10,549 nucleotides of DNA from Spirogloea muscicola. Lineage: Eukaryota; Streptophyta; Zygnematophyceae; Spirogloeales; Spirogloeaceae. The translations under genes were made by a program, and so were the position numbers. Shown one piece after another: positions 1 to 7,128 of this stretch (positions are counted from its first letter, which is position 1; each line of letters begins with the position of its first letter). The stretch covers positions 97,040 through 107,588 of the forward strand of contig WELB01000103.1 of assembly GCA_009602725.1 (NCBI GenBank), in the 5' to 3' direction. Under the pieces are notes generated by a model. The model did not search any database. It was not told the origin of the DNA and worked only from the letters and a program-made list of their open reading frames with translations.

Positions 1-89
<89 letters not shown>
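1..89. repeat. (CT)n microsatellite in an intron of the NDA-like gene
   Basis: An uninterrupted CT dinucleotide run opens the window and continues as C/T-only sequence to about 122. The first coding exon in the window starts near 234, so this is intronic and its left end lies outside the window. It is an extreme case of the pyrimidine-rich sense-strand bias seen in this gene's introns. The stretch 90-233 holds more C/T-rich intron and the splice acceptor, and no separate gene. Confidence 0.95.
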
Positions 90-93
<4 letters not shown>

Positions 94-233
94 CCTCCCT
101 CTCTCCCTCTCTCTCTCCCTCCTTACTTCCCTCCTCTCTGGGTTTCCCTAATGACTAGGTGCCGCCGCCCCTCCCTCTCACCTCTTTCCTCTCTAGGTTT
201 TCCACTGACCAGGCCCGCCCCCTCGTTGTGCAG

Positions 234-3062
234 ATCCTGTGCAGGGAGGTGGCGGACGGCGGCGTGGGCGGCAACGCCGACGGAGGGCGCTTCCGCGTCG
301 CGTACGACAAGCTCGTGATCGCGACGGGCGCGACGGGGTCGACATTCGGCATCGCAGGCGTGGAGCAGCACGCCACGCAGCTGCGCGACGTCGGCCACGC
401 CATGGCCATCCGCCGCCGCCTCCTCCTCAACCTCGCCCGCTGTGAGATTCCCGGTGAGTGTCCCGAGTCTCCTCTCTCCTCCATCCTCACCACTCCCTCT
501 CCCCAACCTCCCTCCTTCCAGTGTTTCCCCCGCCTCTCTCCTCCCTGCCCTTCTCCATCAGCAGAGCGACAAGTCATCTCCACACCTCTCTCCTTCCTCC
601 TCCCTCCAATCTCCTCAAAGCCCCAATACCATTCTCTCTCCCACCTCCCTCCTGCCAACCACTCATCCTGACCCCCAGCATCCTCGCCCGCATGGCAGGC
701 GTGTCAGAGGAGGAGAAGCGGCGGCTGCTGCACTGCGTCGTGGTCGGCGGCGGCCCGACGGGCGTCGAGTTCGCGGGCGAGCTCTCCGACTTCATCCGGC
801 GCGACGTCAAGCGCAAGTTCGCGCACGTCAAGGGCTACATCAAGGTCACGCTGATCGAGGTCCGACCGACGACCCTCGCCTCCTGAGTTGGCCGCTCTTG
901 CTATTCTGGACAAGCAGCTCACAAGCCCTCCCTCCTCCTCCCTCCTCCTCCCGTGGTGCCGCTTGCACAGGCCAGCGAGATTCTGTCGTCGTTCGACGTG
1001 CGGCTGCGCGACTACGCCACGCAGCAGCTGAGCCGGGCATGATCCCCTTGTGCCAAACCCCCCCCCTCCCCCCCCCCTCCTTCCTGGTGTCCCTCTCTCT
1101 CTCCTCCCCCCTCCCTCTCAACTCTCCGTGCCTGCTCTCTCCTGCCCATCCCACTCTCGCTCCCTCCCTCCACTGCCAGACTCTCTGCCTCACTCCTCTC
1201 CGCACCACGTCCCCGTCTCTCCGTCCGCGCCCTCCACCCCTCAGTCCCCACCTCAGCCGGCTCTGCCCACTTCTGTCGCACCCCCCTCCTCCCTCTCTCT
1301 TGCGCTGAGGCTCCTTCCCTCTCCTCTTGTACACATGCCGGCAACGTGGGTACCTCTCCCTCGCTCCTCGCCTTGCTCGGAACGAGGAGCTCCTCGTGGC
1401 TCACGGGCAGTGTCTCGCGGCGGGGTGCAGTCAGGCGTGGAGCTGGTGCGCGGCATGGTGAAAGAGGTGAGGCCGGACCAGCTGACGCTCACCGACGGCG
1501 CCGGGGTGCCGTACGGCCTCCTTGTGTGGTCCACCGGCGTCGGCCCGTCGCCGCTCGTGCAGTCGCTGGCGCTGCCCAAGTCGCCCGGCGGCCGGTGCGC
1601 CCTCCCTCCTCCCTCGTCCGGCCTCGTCTCCGATCTGTGCACTCCCTCCCTCCTCCCTCCCTCCTCCTTATCCGCCTCCATGTGGGTTCTTTGCCGTCTA
1701 ATTGTTAGCCCAACTCCCGCCAATTAGTCCACTAACACAGACTAACAGCAAAGTAGAGCCAAAGATCGCAGGCTGCTGTCCTTTCATTCATCCAAAGTTC
1801 TACACAGAACATTAATTAGGGCCATTGAGTCCGAAGCATCTATGCACATATGATTATGCAGTGGCACTCAATAATCAAGCAGATCAACTACAGAGCAATT
1901 AAGTGGGACAAGCTGCAAAAATCAATGTGATGCTCAAGCCGCTTAACCGTAATGCAGGGTGGGCGTGGACGAGTTCCTGCGAGTGCCGTCGGCGCCGGAC
2001 GTGTACGCGATCGGCGACTGCGCGGGGTACCTGGAGGAGACGGGCCGGCCGGTGCTGCCGGCGCTCGCGCAGGTCGCCGAGCGCCAGGGCCGGTACCTCA
2101 GCAAGTCCCTCAACCGCCTCGCGCAGCTCGATGTCGCGCTCGCCCGCGCTCAGGCAGAACCCGTCAACGTCCCCGAGGTGTGCTATGGCCGTTGAACCCA
2201 AACGGTAGTCAGTCTCACTCGACACTTTTGGCCACCGATTTTGTTTCCCCGGTAATGAGTTTATTGTCCAAGAGACTGTACATGCATCTGCCATGATAAG
2301 ATTGAGCCTCCACTTGTGACGTTCTTCTTTCACTTTAGACGTTCCAGATAGAGGGCCTCAGGCCATCTTGCATATTGAGGACGCTCTAATGTAATGTTCG
2401 GCCTCGATTGTCTATCACGTGCATCCAAATGCTGTCCGCGTGGCCAGCAGTGGCTGTGTCCTGATTTGGCCAGCACGTATCGCGCTCCTCTGACTGCCAG
2501 TCTAGACTACCTGTTTACCTTGTCCAGATCACGCCATTTCAATACCGGCACCTCGGCAGCATGGCAAACGTTGGGCGATACAAAGCGCTCGTCGACCTCC
2601 GGCAAAGCAAGGCGAGCCTCAGCACTGCTCCACCTTGCCTCCGTCGTGTCCACATAGCAGCTGCATTTGTGCTGATGCTTAATATTTTACAGAGCTCCTC
2701 TATAACAAGACATACAATTTTGTCACCAGCATGAAGATGACCTGAGTCGAAGAGGAGGATGATTCACCACTAGTCGTATCACACTCTCATCTTGCATCCA
2801 GAATATTTTCCTGCCTGAGCTTCAATCCGTAAGAGCTTTTCAATTGCTATGCCCTCCGTGCTTGTCAACATCTGAGCTCAGTCATTTGTCCTCACGATAT
2901 TGAATCCAGGCCGGCAAGGGCTTGTCGCTCAAGGGCTTTGGAAGTTGGCTCATCTGGCGGTCTGCCTATCTCACGCGCATTGTCTCGTGGCGCAACCGCT
3001 TCTACGTCGCCATCAATTGGGCTACCACGTTGCTCTTTGGTCGCGACATCTCGCGCATCTAG
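234..3062 (+). CDS. NDA: NDA-type alternative NAD(P)H:ubiquinone oxidoreductase (NDH-2), 5' partial
   Basis: A type II NAD(P)H dehydrogenase: a single-chain flavoenzyme passing electrons from NAD(P)H to quinone without pumping protons, on the inner mitochondrial or sometimes the plastid membrane. Exons: 234-453, 699-859, 971-1036, 1431-1594, 1958-2177, 2528-2611, 2910-3062 (TAG), giving 355 residues. Residue numbers count from 234. Visible are [10 protein letters not shown], the second dinucleotide-binding motif [15 protein letters not shown] (about 87-101), [25 protein letters not shown], the FAD-contacting AIGDCAG (about 221-227), [27 protein letters not shown], and the membrane-binding tail WRSAYLTR...[15 protein letters not shown]. 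The N-terminal FAD domain and targeting peptide lie left of the window. No EF-hand interrupts the fold, which favours NDA over NDB. The 234 acceptor is the likeliest of several nearby AGs; 245 is an alternative. Two introns appear to be GC-AG. Mitochondrial versus plastid location cannot be judged without the N terminus. Confidence 0.93.
1037..1430 (+). other. GC-AG intron of NDA, C/T-rich, with poly-C tract
   Basis: The exon before it ends in codons for QQLSR, and the next in-frame codons are GCA TGA. Translation must therefore leave the exon before the stop. No GT exists at a usable phase, while the junction CGG|GCATGA to GTGCAG|TCA gives the family sequence [11 protein letters not shown] in frame. 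The intron is almost entirely C/T on the sense strand and holds near-pure C runs around 1059-1078. Long open frames through it are low-complexity artefacts. No gene is seen inside it. Confidence 0.85.
1595..1957 (+). other. NDA intron, C/T-rich start then AT-balanced
   Basis: A GTGCGC donor splits the arginine codon of SPGGR, and the acceptor ATGCAG|G at 1957/1958 restores it as [12 protein letters not shown]. Sense-strand C/T richness stops sharply near 1690, after which base use is balanced. Nothing else is recognised here. Confidence 0.85.
2178..2527 (+). other. NDA intron, phase 0, no internal feature seen
   Basis: It runs from GAG|GTGTGC to TGTCCAG|ATC. It joins PVNVPE to [12 protein letters not shown], which matches the C-terminal domain of NDH-2 enzymes. 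Composition is balanced, without the C/T bias of the earlier introns. I see no gene or repeat in it. Confidence 0.8.
2612..2909 (+). other. Probable GC-AG intron of NDA
   Basis: The conserved [10 protein letters not shown] ends at AAG (2609-2611), followed by GCGAGC. The next exon begins at 2910 with [10 protein letters not shown], in phase 0 after CCAG. Using GC gives a gap-free match to the family. The nearest in-phase GT (before GTCCAC near 2648) would add about 12 residues of serine/proline-rich sequence to a conserved stretch, so GC is preferred but not proven. Confidence 0.7.
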
Positions 3063-3305
3063 GTGGCGTTCCATCAGGGCGAGATTCCTGACACTCTTGG
3101 GCTGTCTTGCATATGTACAGTAGAAGAAGAATAACTGGCACGTTGCATTGGATGGCCAGCAGATGAACGATTGCCAACTGCGTACCGCGGTGGCCGGTTG
3201 GCAGTGCTCGCTAGCAATTTACTGGCAAACCTACGCTGTTTATCCAAAAAGAGAGACCTACCAATTCTCATTAGTGAGTCGGTCAATTGATGTGCTGATT
3301 CATCA
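3063..3305. other. Tail-to-tail intergenic spacer between NDA and NSRP1
   Basis: It separates the TAG of NDA from the stop of the convergent NSRP1-like gene and must hold both 3' untranslated regions and both poly(A) sites, possibly overlapping. A 7-bp inverted repeat (TGCCAAC at 3172-3178, GTTGGCA at 3197-3203) could form a weak stem. I see no TGTAA green-algal poly(A) signal just after either stop. Confidence 0.6.
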
Positions 3306-5723
3306 TCAGGACCGCTGCTTCTTGCGGGCGAGGTACCGCTCGCGGGCAGCAGTGGCATCCACGGCGCGCGCAACGCCAGCGCCAGGGTCAGCTCGGGCCT
3401 TGTCATCGCCACCTTTAGCAGCGGCTGAGTCTGAAGGTGGCGGTGCTGCCACTGCGGCCTGTGGTATTCGCCCCATCTCGTCGTTGTTGCTGGCCGGCAA
3501 CGGGGCTCCAGCTCCCTCCTCTGTTATGTGACCCACATTACCCACATTATCCATGGCCGTCTCTGCATCCAGCTCCTTGGCGCTCGTTGATGCTGGGGCC
3601 TCCTGCTGCAAAGTGGCGGCACCAGGAGGCCGTGCCACGGGGCCCGCGTCGGTCACCGACGGTGAAGGCAGGAAAGCTGCTTCTGCGACAGCAGTGGCTG
3701 CGCCGGAGGTGGTGGCTGGGTCGGCGGCCGTTGCCCTCCCTCGCTCTGCGTCAGCGGCGGGAGCGCCAAACGCCTCATTCTTGCTCAGCAGGTTGCGGTA
3801 GAAGTCGCTCAGGTCTGACTTCTTGGTGACCTGAAGGAAGGGTTCTCAGTATAATCAGCGTGCCGGAACCAGCACTTAGGCTAGACTTCTGGCCAAATTG
3901 AAGTGCTGCAGTTGGCACAGACTCCACATAAGCGCGGTCGAATTAGCAAGATGACCATCTCTGCTCGCGAGCGCACTAGCACAAGTATGTACATGCAGGT
4001 GGGCCCGGGGGGGGGAAGCCAGGGAAGGAGAGACAGAGACCAGGATGCTACGGAGGGAGGGGAAGACAAAGGAGGGGAGGGAAGGTGAAAAGCAAGAGCT
4101 AAGAGTCGAGGTGACAGGAGCGCAGGCATGCACGCACAGGAACAGCGTGCAGGCCAGAGCTTACAAGTACAAAAGCAAGGACGTCCATACACACAGAGGG
4201 AGGGAAGGAGGGAGTGAGAAAGCAAGCAGCAGCTTGAGACTGCAGGAGGCACAGACAGAGCAAGAAAGGAAGGGACGGGGACGCTAGGAAAGGGAGGAAG
4301 GAAGGAGGTTGAGGAGAAGGAGAGAGCACAAAGTGAGAGTTAGTAAGTGCTGAGAAGTAAGAGTAAGTAAGTGAAGGTGAAAGACAAGAAGCAGACGAAG
4401 GGCGGGTGTTGGAGGAGGGGCGAAGGGGGTTTTGGAGGTGGAGGGTGGAGCAAGGTTTAGGAGGGACTCTACGTCGTTCTTTGCTTCGGCAGCCTCGCGC
4501 CGCCGCTCGTCCTCCAGCCACTGCTTCTGCTCCGCGAGCTTCTGCCGGTACGCCTTGGTCACGAACTTGTCCTTGTCGCCATAGAGGTGCTCCTCGGCAG
4601 CGCGCTCCTTGGCCAACTTGCGCTCGTACACAACATCCTGCTCCCGCTCCCTCTGCTTCGCCTTATCCAGCAGCTTCACGATGTATTTGGACTGCACTGA
4701 GGGGAGAGCAGGTTTCAGAGTTGCCCGACAACATGTAGCGTGACGCTGAGGTCAAGCCCAGTACCAAAGTGCAATGCAACCCCTCTATACTAATACTGAC
4801 TAAGGTGTTCTGGCGAGGGAGTGAGGCTGGTTATAACCCTTCATCTTAGTCTAAGGTCTGAACTGTGCAATCAGTCTTCAACGCGGCATGAGCGTTGAGA
4901 GTTTGTACAACTTCTATGATGATGCAGTAAGAGCCGGACCCAAGCGTTTAGAGAGGAGATCTCTTTTAGGGTACCCCAAAGACTAGATGATAGGATGAGG
5001 AGACATTACTAACTTGAAGAAGGATGATTTTTCAATGGGCCAACAGAGTCTGGCACTTCACAAATTAAGCAGGAGGGATGCATAAAGTGATATGTAAGTA
5101 TTGTCAACTGGCTTGGGATTAGGGTAAAAGATTAGGGTGCTTAATCTTGACTAACATGAGGCTTTGAAGTAAGGAGTTCAGATTGGAGGGGGGTTTTGTT
5201 GTCAAAGTGGCGAGCTGCACGGAACGTCACCTCTCGCCGCGCCTTGTCCTCCTGAGCAGGGCGGGCCTTGGCGGCCTTGATGTCGTCGTACACGCCGTCG
5301 TAGTCGAACACCAGGGGGTCCTGCTGCAGCGCCTTGCTGTGGACGTCCTCCACCTGCCAGTGAAAGCGCGGCTCTTCAGGACCCAGAAAGCAATTTTGAG
5401 ATAACAGCATATTATATCTACATGATGGCACTTTAGGCCCCAGGTTGGAGGTTACAAAGCGGGGAAAAATCCCACGAGGCACTGGGAGAGGGATGGGAGG
5501 TGAGGGAGGAGGGAGGCGGAGCTCGCACCTCCCGCTGGGAGCGCTTCTTGAGGGCCTGCCGAGCGATGTCGGCCTCGACGTCGTCCTCGCCGTCGTCGCG
5601 GAACGCCGCCAAGAGCGGCGCCGCCGCCGCGGGCCTCCTCGCCTGCGCCGCCGCCGCCGCTGACCGAGCTTTGGGCGCCGCGAGCGTGAGGCCGTACCTC
5701 GCGCCCGGCCGCCCCGTCTGCAT
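3306..5723 (-). CDS. NSRP1: NSRP1/CCDC55-like nuclear speckle splicing regulatory protein
   Basis: A homologue of NSRP1 (CCDC55, DUF2040), a nuclear-speckle coiled-coil protein that in animals influences alternative splice-site choice. Exons on the - strand: 5723-5529, 5353-5231, 4691-4473, 3830-3306, encoding 353 residues; all introns are GT-AG and phase 0. The ATG at 5723 sits in a strong context (GCCGCCATG) and starts the typical short N terminus ending in RYGLTL. Motifs in order: acidic FRDDGEDD (41-48), FDYDGVYDDI (about 81-90, matching the animal YEYDSIYDEM block), SKYIVKLLDKAKQREREQD (107-125), YGDKDKFVTKAYRQKLAE (142-160), VTKKSDLSDFYRNLLSK (180-196), and the C-terminal AARERYLARKK. 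Charged helices between about 105 and 180 look like a coiled coil. Residues about 200-335 are Ala/Pro-rich and lack the Arg/Ser- and Lys/Glu-rich tract of the longer animal protein (about 550 aa). Confidence 0.9.
3831..4472 (-). other. NSRP1 intron 3, pyrimidine-rich on the sense strand
   Basis: It runs from GAC|GTAGAG to TTCAG|GTC, joining AEAKND to VTKKSDLSDF. From about 4010 to 4450 the + strand is strongly purine-rich (GGAGGGA, GAAAGGAAG), so the transcript is C/U-rich. This mirrors the NDA introns. Open frames across it are low-complexity artefacts. Confidence 0.85.
4692..5230 (-). other. NSRP1 intron 2
   Basis: It runs from GAG|GTGACG to GTGCAG|TCC and joins EDKARRE to SKYIVKLL in phase 0. 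A CAG five bases earlier would break the frame. Composition is mostly balanced. Two TTAGGGT telomere-like words occur near 5117-5140 on the + strand. No gene is seen. Confidence 0.8.
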
Positions 5724-5802
5724 GGCGGCAGAGGCTCGCGGCAGCCGCGGCCCGAGTGGCGGCGATGGGGAAGGTCAAGAGAGGGCTGCGAGTAAATGGC
5801 AG
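5724..5802 (-). promoter_or_regulatory. Proximal 5' region of NSRP1 (5' UTR/promoter)
   Basis: This GC-rich stretch lies directly upstream of the NSRP1 start codon and should hold at least part of its 5' leader. No TATA box is apparent. On the NSRP1 sense strand it is preceded by a cluster of AAACCCTAA words (5803-5883), the sequence known in plants as the telo-box promoter element. The promoter role is inferred from position only. Confidence 0.4.
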
Positions 5803-5883
5803 CTTAGGGTGTAGGGTTTCGGGTTAGGGTTTAGGGGTTTAGGGTTTAGGCTTTAGGGGGATTAGGGTGGGGGTTTAGGGTTT
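5803..5883 (+). repeat. Degenerate TTTAGGG telomere-like array
   Basis: About ten imperfect copies of TTAGGG/TTTAGGG/TTTAGGGG lie in tandem, with the G-rich strand on +. Drift in T and G number and interruptions (GTTTCGGG, GCTTTAGG) show an old interstitial array rather than a live telomere. It sits 80-160 bp upstream of the NSRP1 start codon. Confidence 0.85.
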
Positions 5884-5975
5884 GAATCCTAGACTTTCCA
5901 GTAGAGGGCGATCGTTGTGAGAGGCCAGCCCAGAGAAGAGGATGCACAAAAGTGGCTCTCCCAAATGGATAGTGT

Positions 5976-6050
5976 GAACCCTAAACCCTGACCCTAACCC
6001 TTATCCCCTTCCCTTAAACCCTTAAACTCTAAACCCTAAACCTTGAACCC
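5976..6050 (-). repeat. Degenerate CCCTAAA telomere-like array, inverted to the one at 5803
   Basis: Imperfect CCCTAA/CCCTAAA/CCCTTAAA words lie in tandem, with the C-rich strand on +. With the array at 5803-5883 it forms a head-to-head pair separated by about 92 bp. The two could pair as imperfect arms of about 75 bp. Confidence 0.85.
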
Positions 6051-6066
6051 ATTGTCCATTCTATTT

Positions 6067-6085
6067 GGGCTGGCTTTGCCAGCCC
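6067..6085. repeat. Perfect 8-bp hairpin in the foldback repeat
   Basis: GGGCTGGC and GCCAGCCC flank a three-base loop, a perfect palindrome inside the direct copy beginning at 6052. The equivalent place in the 6461 copy (GGGCTGGACTTTGCCAGC) has decayed. Confidence 0.8.
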
Positions 6086-6655
6086 CTCTTCTCTGTGGGC
6101 TAGCACTTTCTTCTAAATGGGGCAAGGGCTGTGAAAAGACGCAGCGCTTCCAAATCGACAGCAGTGGCTGTGAGAAGTCAGCCCAAAGGCATGGACAAGG
6201 TCTGAGAGGGCCAGAGGGCGCAGAAGGCAAGATACTAACCTCTATAGCCAGCCCGAAACGCGTCTCTCGCTTCCTGAAACTGTCTCCGACAAAGAGAAGA
6301 AGCTCGCCCAGTATTTGACGAGGTCCGAAGGGGCCAACAGGCGCAAGAGGGAGAGGCTCTTCCAGAGTGGAGAAAGCGTTGGCTGTGTCATCGGCGTTGC
6401 GTCGTCTTATGTCTAGCTGTGTCATATTTCTTGTAGACATCTTCTTGGCTCTTTGGATTTTTGTCCATTCTATTCGGGCTGGACTTTGCCAGCAACTCTT
6501 CTCTATGGGTGCGCACTTCCTTTCCGACTGGCCAGGCCAGAGAAAGAAGAGGGGCTCGCCCATTAAGGATAGGGGCTGGGAAAAGCCAGCCCAAAAAAGA
6601 ATGAAAGGGATGGACGAAGAGAAAGTGGCTCTCCCAAAGGGGGCAAGGGCTGTGA

Positions 6656-6964
6656 GCAGCAGGGGCCGAATCTACAGCGGCTGAATACCGAAGGTCGTGC
6701 GCTTTTTACTGGCCAGCCTGAGACCAAACCGGTCCCCCAAAAACCCCTAAGGCATTTAGGTGGGAACAACTATGGCACAGCACAAGGTTAAGTAGTGCAG
6801 CCAGGCAAATGAAGCTCCAGCAAGGACGGACACTTGCGTGGTCAAGCAAGAACACAGGACGAGGAAGATGCTGCAGCAGAGGCAGAGAAAGACGTTTCAT
6901 CTCCCACAAAAGCCAGCGGGGACCTGTTCATTGCTGCAGAATGTTTCAACAAGTAGACCACCTG
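6656..6964. other. Intergenic sequence without a recognised gene
   Basis: It lies downstream of the CLP1 stop codon, beyond the tandem repeat. A short + frame (about 6813-6953) has a protein-like acidic/alanine composition, but it has no ATG start in its frame, no recognised relatives and no supporting signals. Part of the CLP1 3' UTR or a decayed fragment are both possible. Confidence 0.4.
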
Positions 6965-7128
6965 ATCCTATTTCATGTCCTGATCCAATGGTCAGCTCCA
7001 ATACCAAGGGCTCTGTAATTGTGACAATATATGTCACTCGACCCACAATCCTATTTCATACTCTGATCTGATTGTCAGCTCCAATACCAAGTGCTGTCTA
7101 ATGATCACAGATTGTCACTCGACCCATG
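6965..7128. repeat. Two-copy tandem repeat (81-83 bp) covering the CLP1 stop codon
   Basis: Copy 1 (6965 to about 7047) and copy 2 (7048 to about 7128) share ATCCTATTTCAT, an 18-bp exact word (GTCAGCTCCAATACCAAG at 6991 and 7074) and GTCACTCGACCCA (7033 and 7114). The last word is the reverse complement of the CLP1 end, TGG GTC GAG TGA C. Copy 2 holds the real stop codon and copy 1 repeats it in the 3' flank. Confidence 0.85.

Larger units (their letters stand above)
5922..6655. repeat. Foldback (direct plus inverted) repeat family
   Basis: One unit recurs in both orientations. Direct copies begin with TTGTCCATTCTATT at 6052 and 6461 and stay similar for about 60 bp, through GGGCTGG, TTTGCCAGC and CTCTTCTCT. 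Inverted copies occur at about 5922-5971 (GGCCAGCCCAGAGAAGAGG) and 6533-6620 (GGCCAGAGAAAGAAGAGGGG, then CCAGCCC and GGATGGACGAAG). Exact 16-bp words repeat at 5950/6623 (AAGTGGCTCTCCCAAA) and 6119/6640 (GGGGCAAGGGCTGTGA). No transposase is visible. A non-autonomous foldback or MITE-like element is one reading. Confidence 0.75.

Noticed and set aside
846-1723. Long - strand open frames opposite the NDA exons
   Set aside because: They are Arg/Gly/Glu-rich shadows of GC-rich exons and of C/T-rich introns, with no family motif.
442-1727. Long + strand open frames across 442-1308 and 1050-1727, rich in Pro/Ser/Leu
   Set aside because: They read through C/T-only introns and exon pieces in shifting frames. 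The low-complexity composition and the clean NDH-2 exon model explain them.
2394-2657. Single 87-codon + frame containing [10 protein letters not shown]-region DNA as a stand-alone gene
   Set aside because: The conserved residues occur in another frame and join neighbouring NDH-2 exons in phase. The 87-codon frame has no support.
4099-4521. Leu/Ser-rich - strand frame that could be a membrane protein
   Set aside because: It is NSRP1 intron 3 read through; the hydrophobicity comes from C/T-rich sense sequence, not real membrane segments.
5803-6050. A true chromosome end or living telomere
   Set aside because: The repeats are degenerate, short, face each other, and are flanked by intact genes on both sides.
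6036-6563. 175-codon - strand frame and overlapping + frames in the intergenic region
   Set aside because: They lie wholly in foldback repeat DNA, several frames of both strands are open together, and none shows a known domain.
6809-7071. Acidic, alanine-rich + strand frames near 6809-6953 as a small gene
   Set aside because: Two frames are open over the same stretch, the more protein-like one lacks an ATG, it ends before the CLP1 tandem repeat, and no homologue is recognised.
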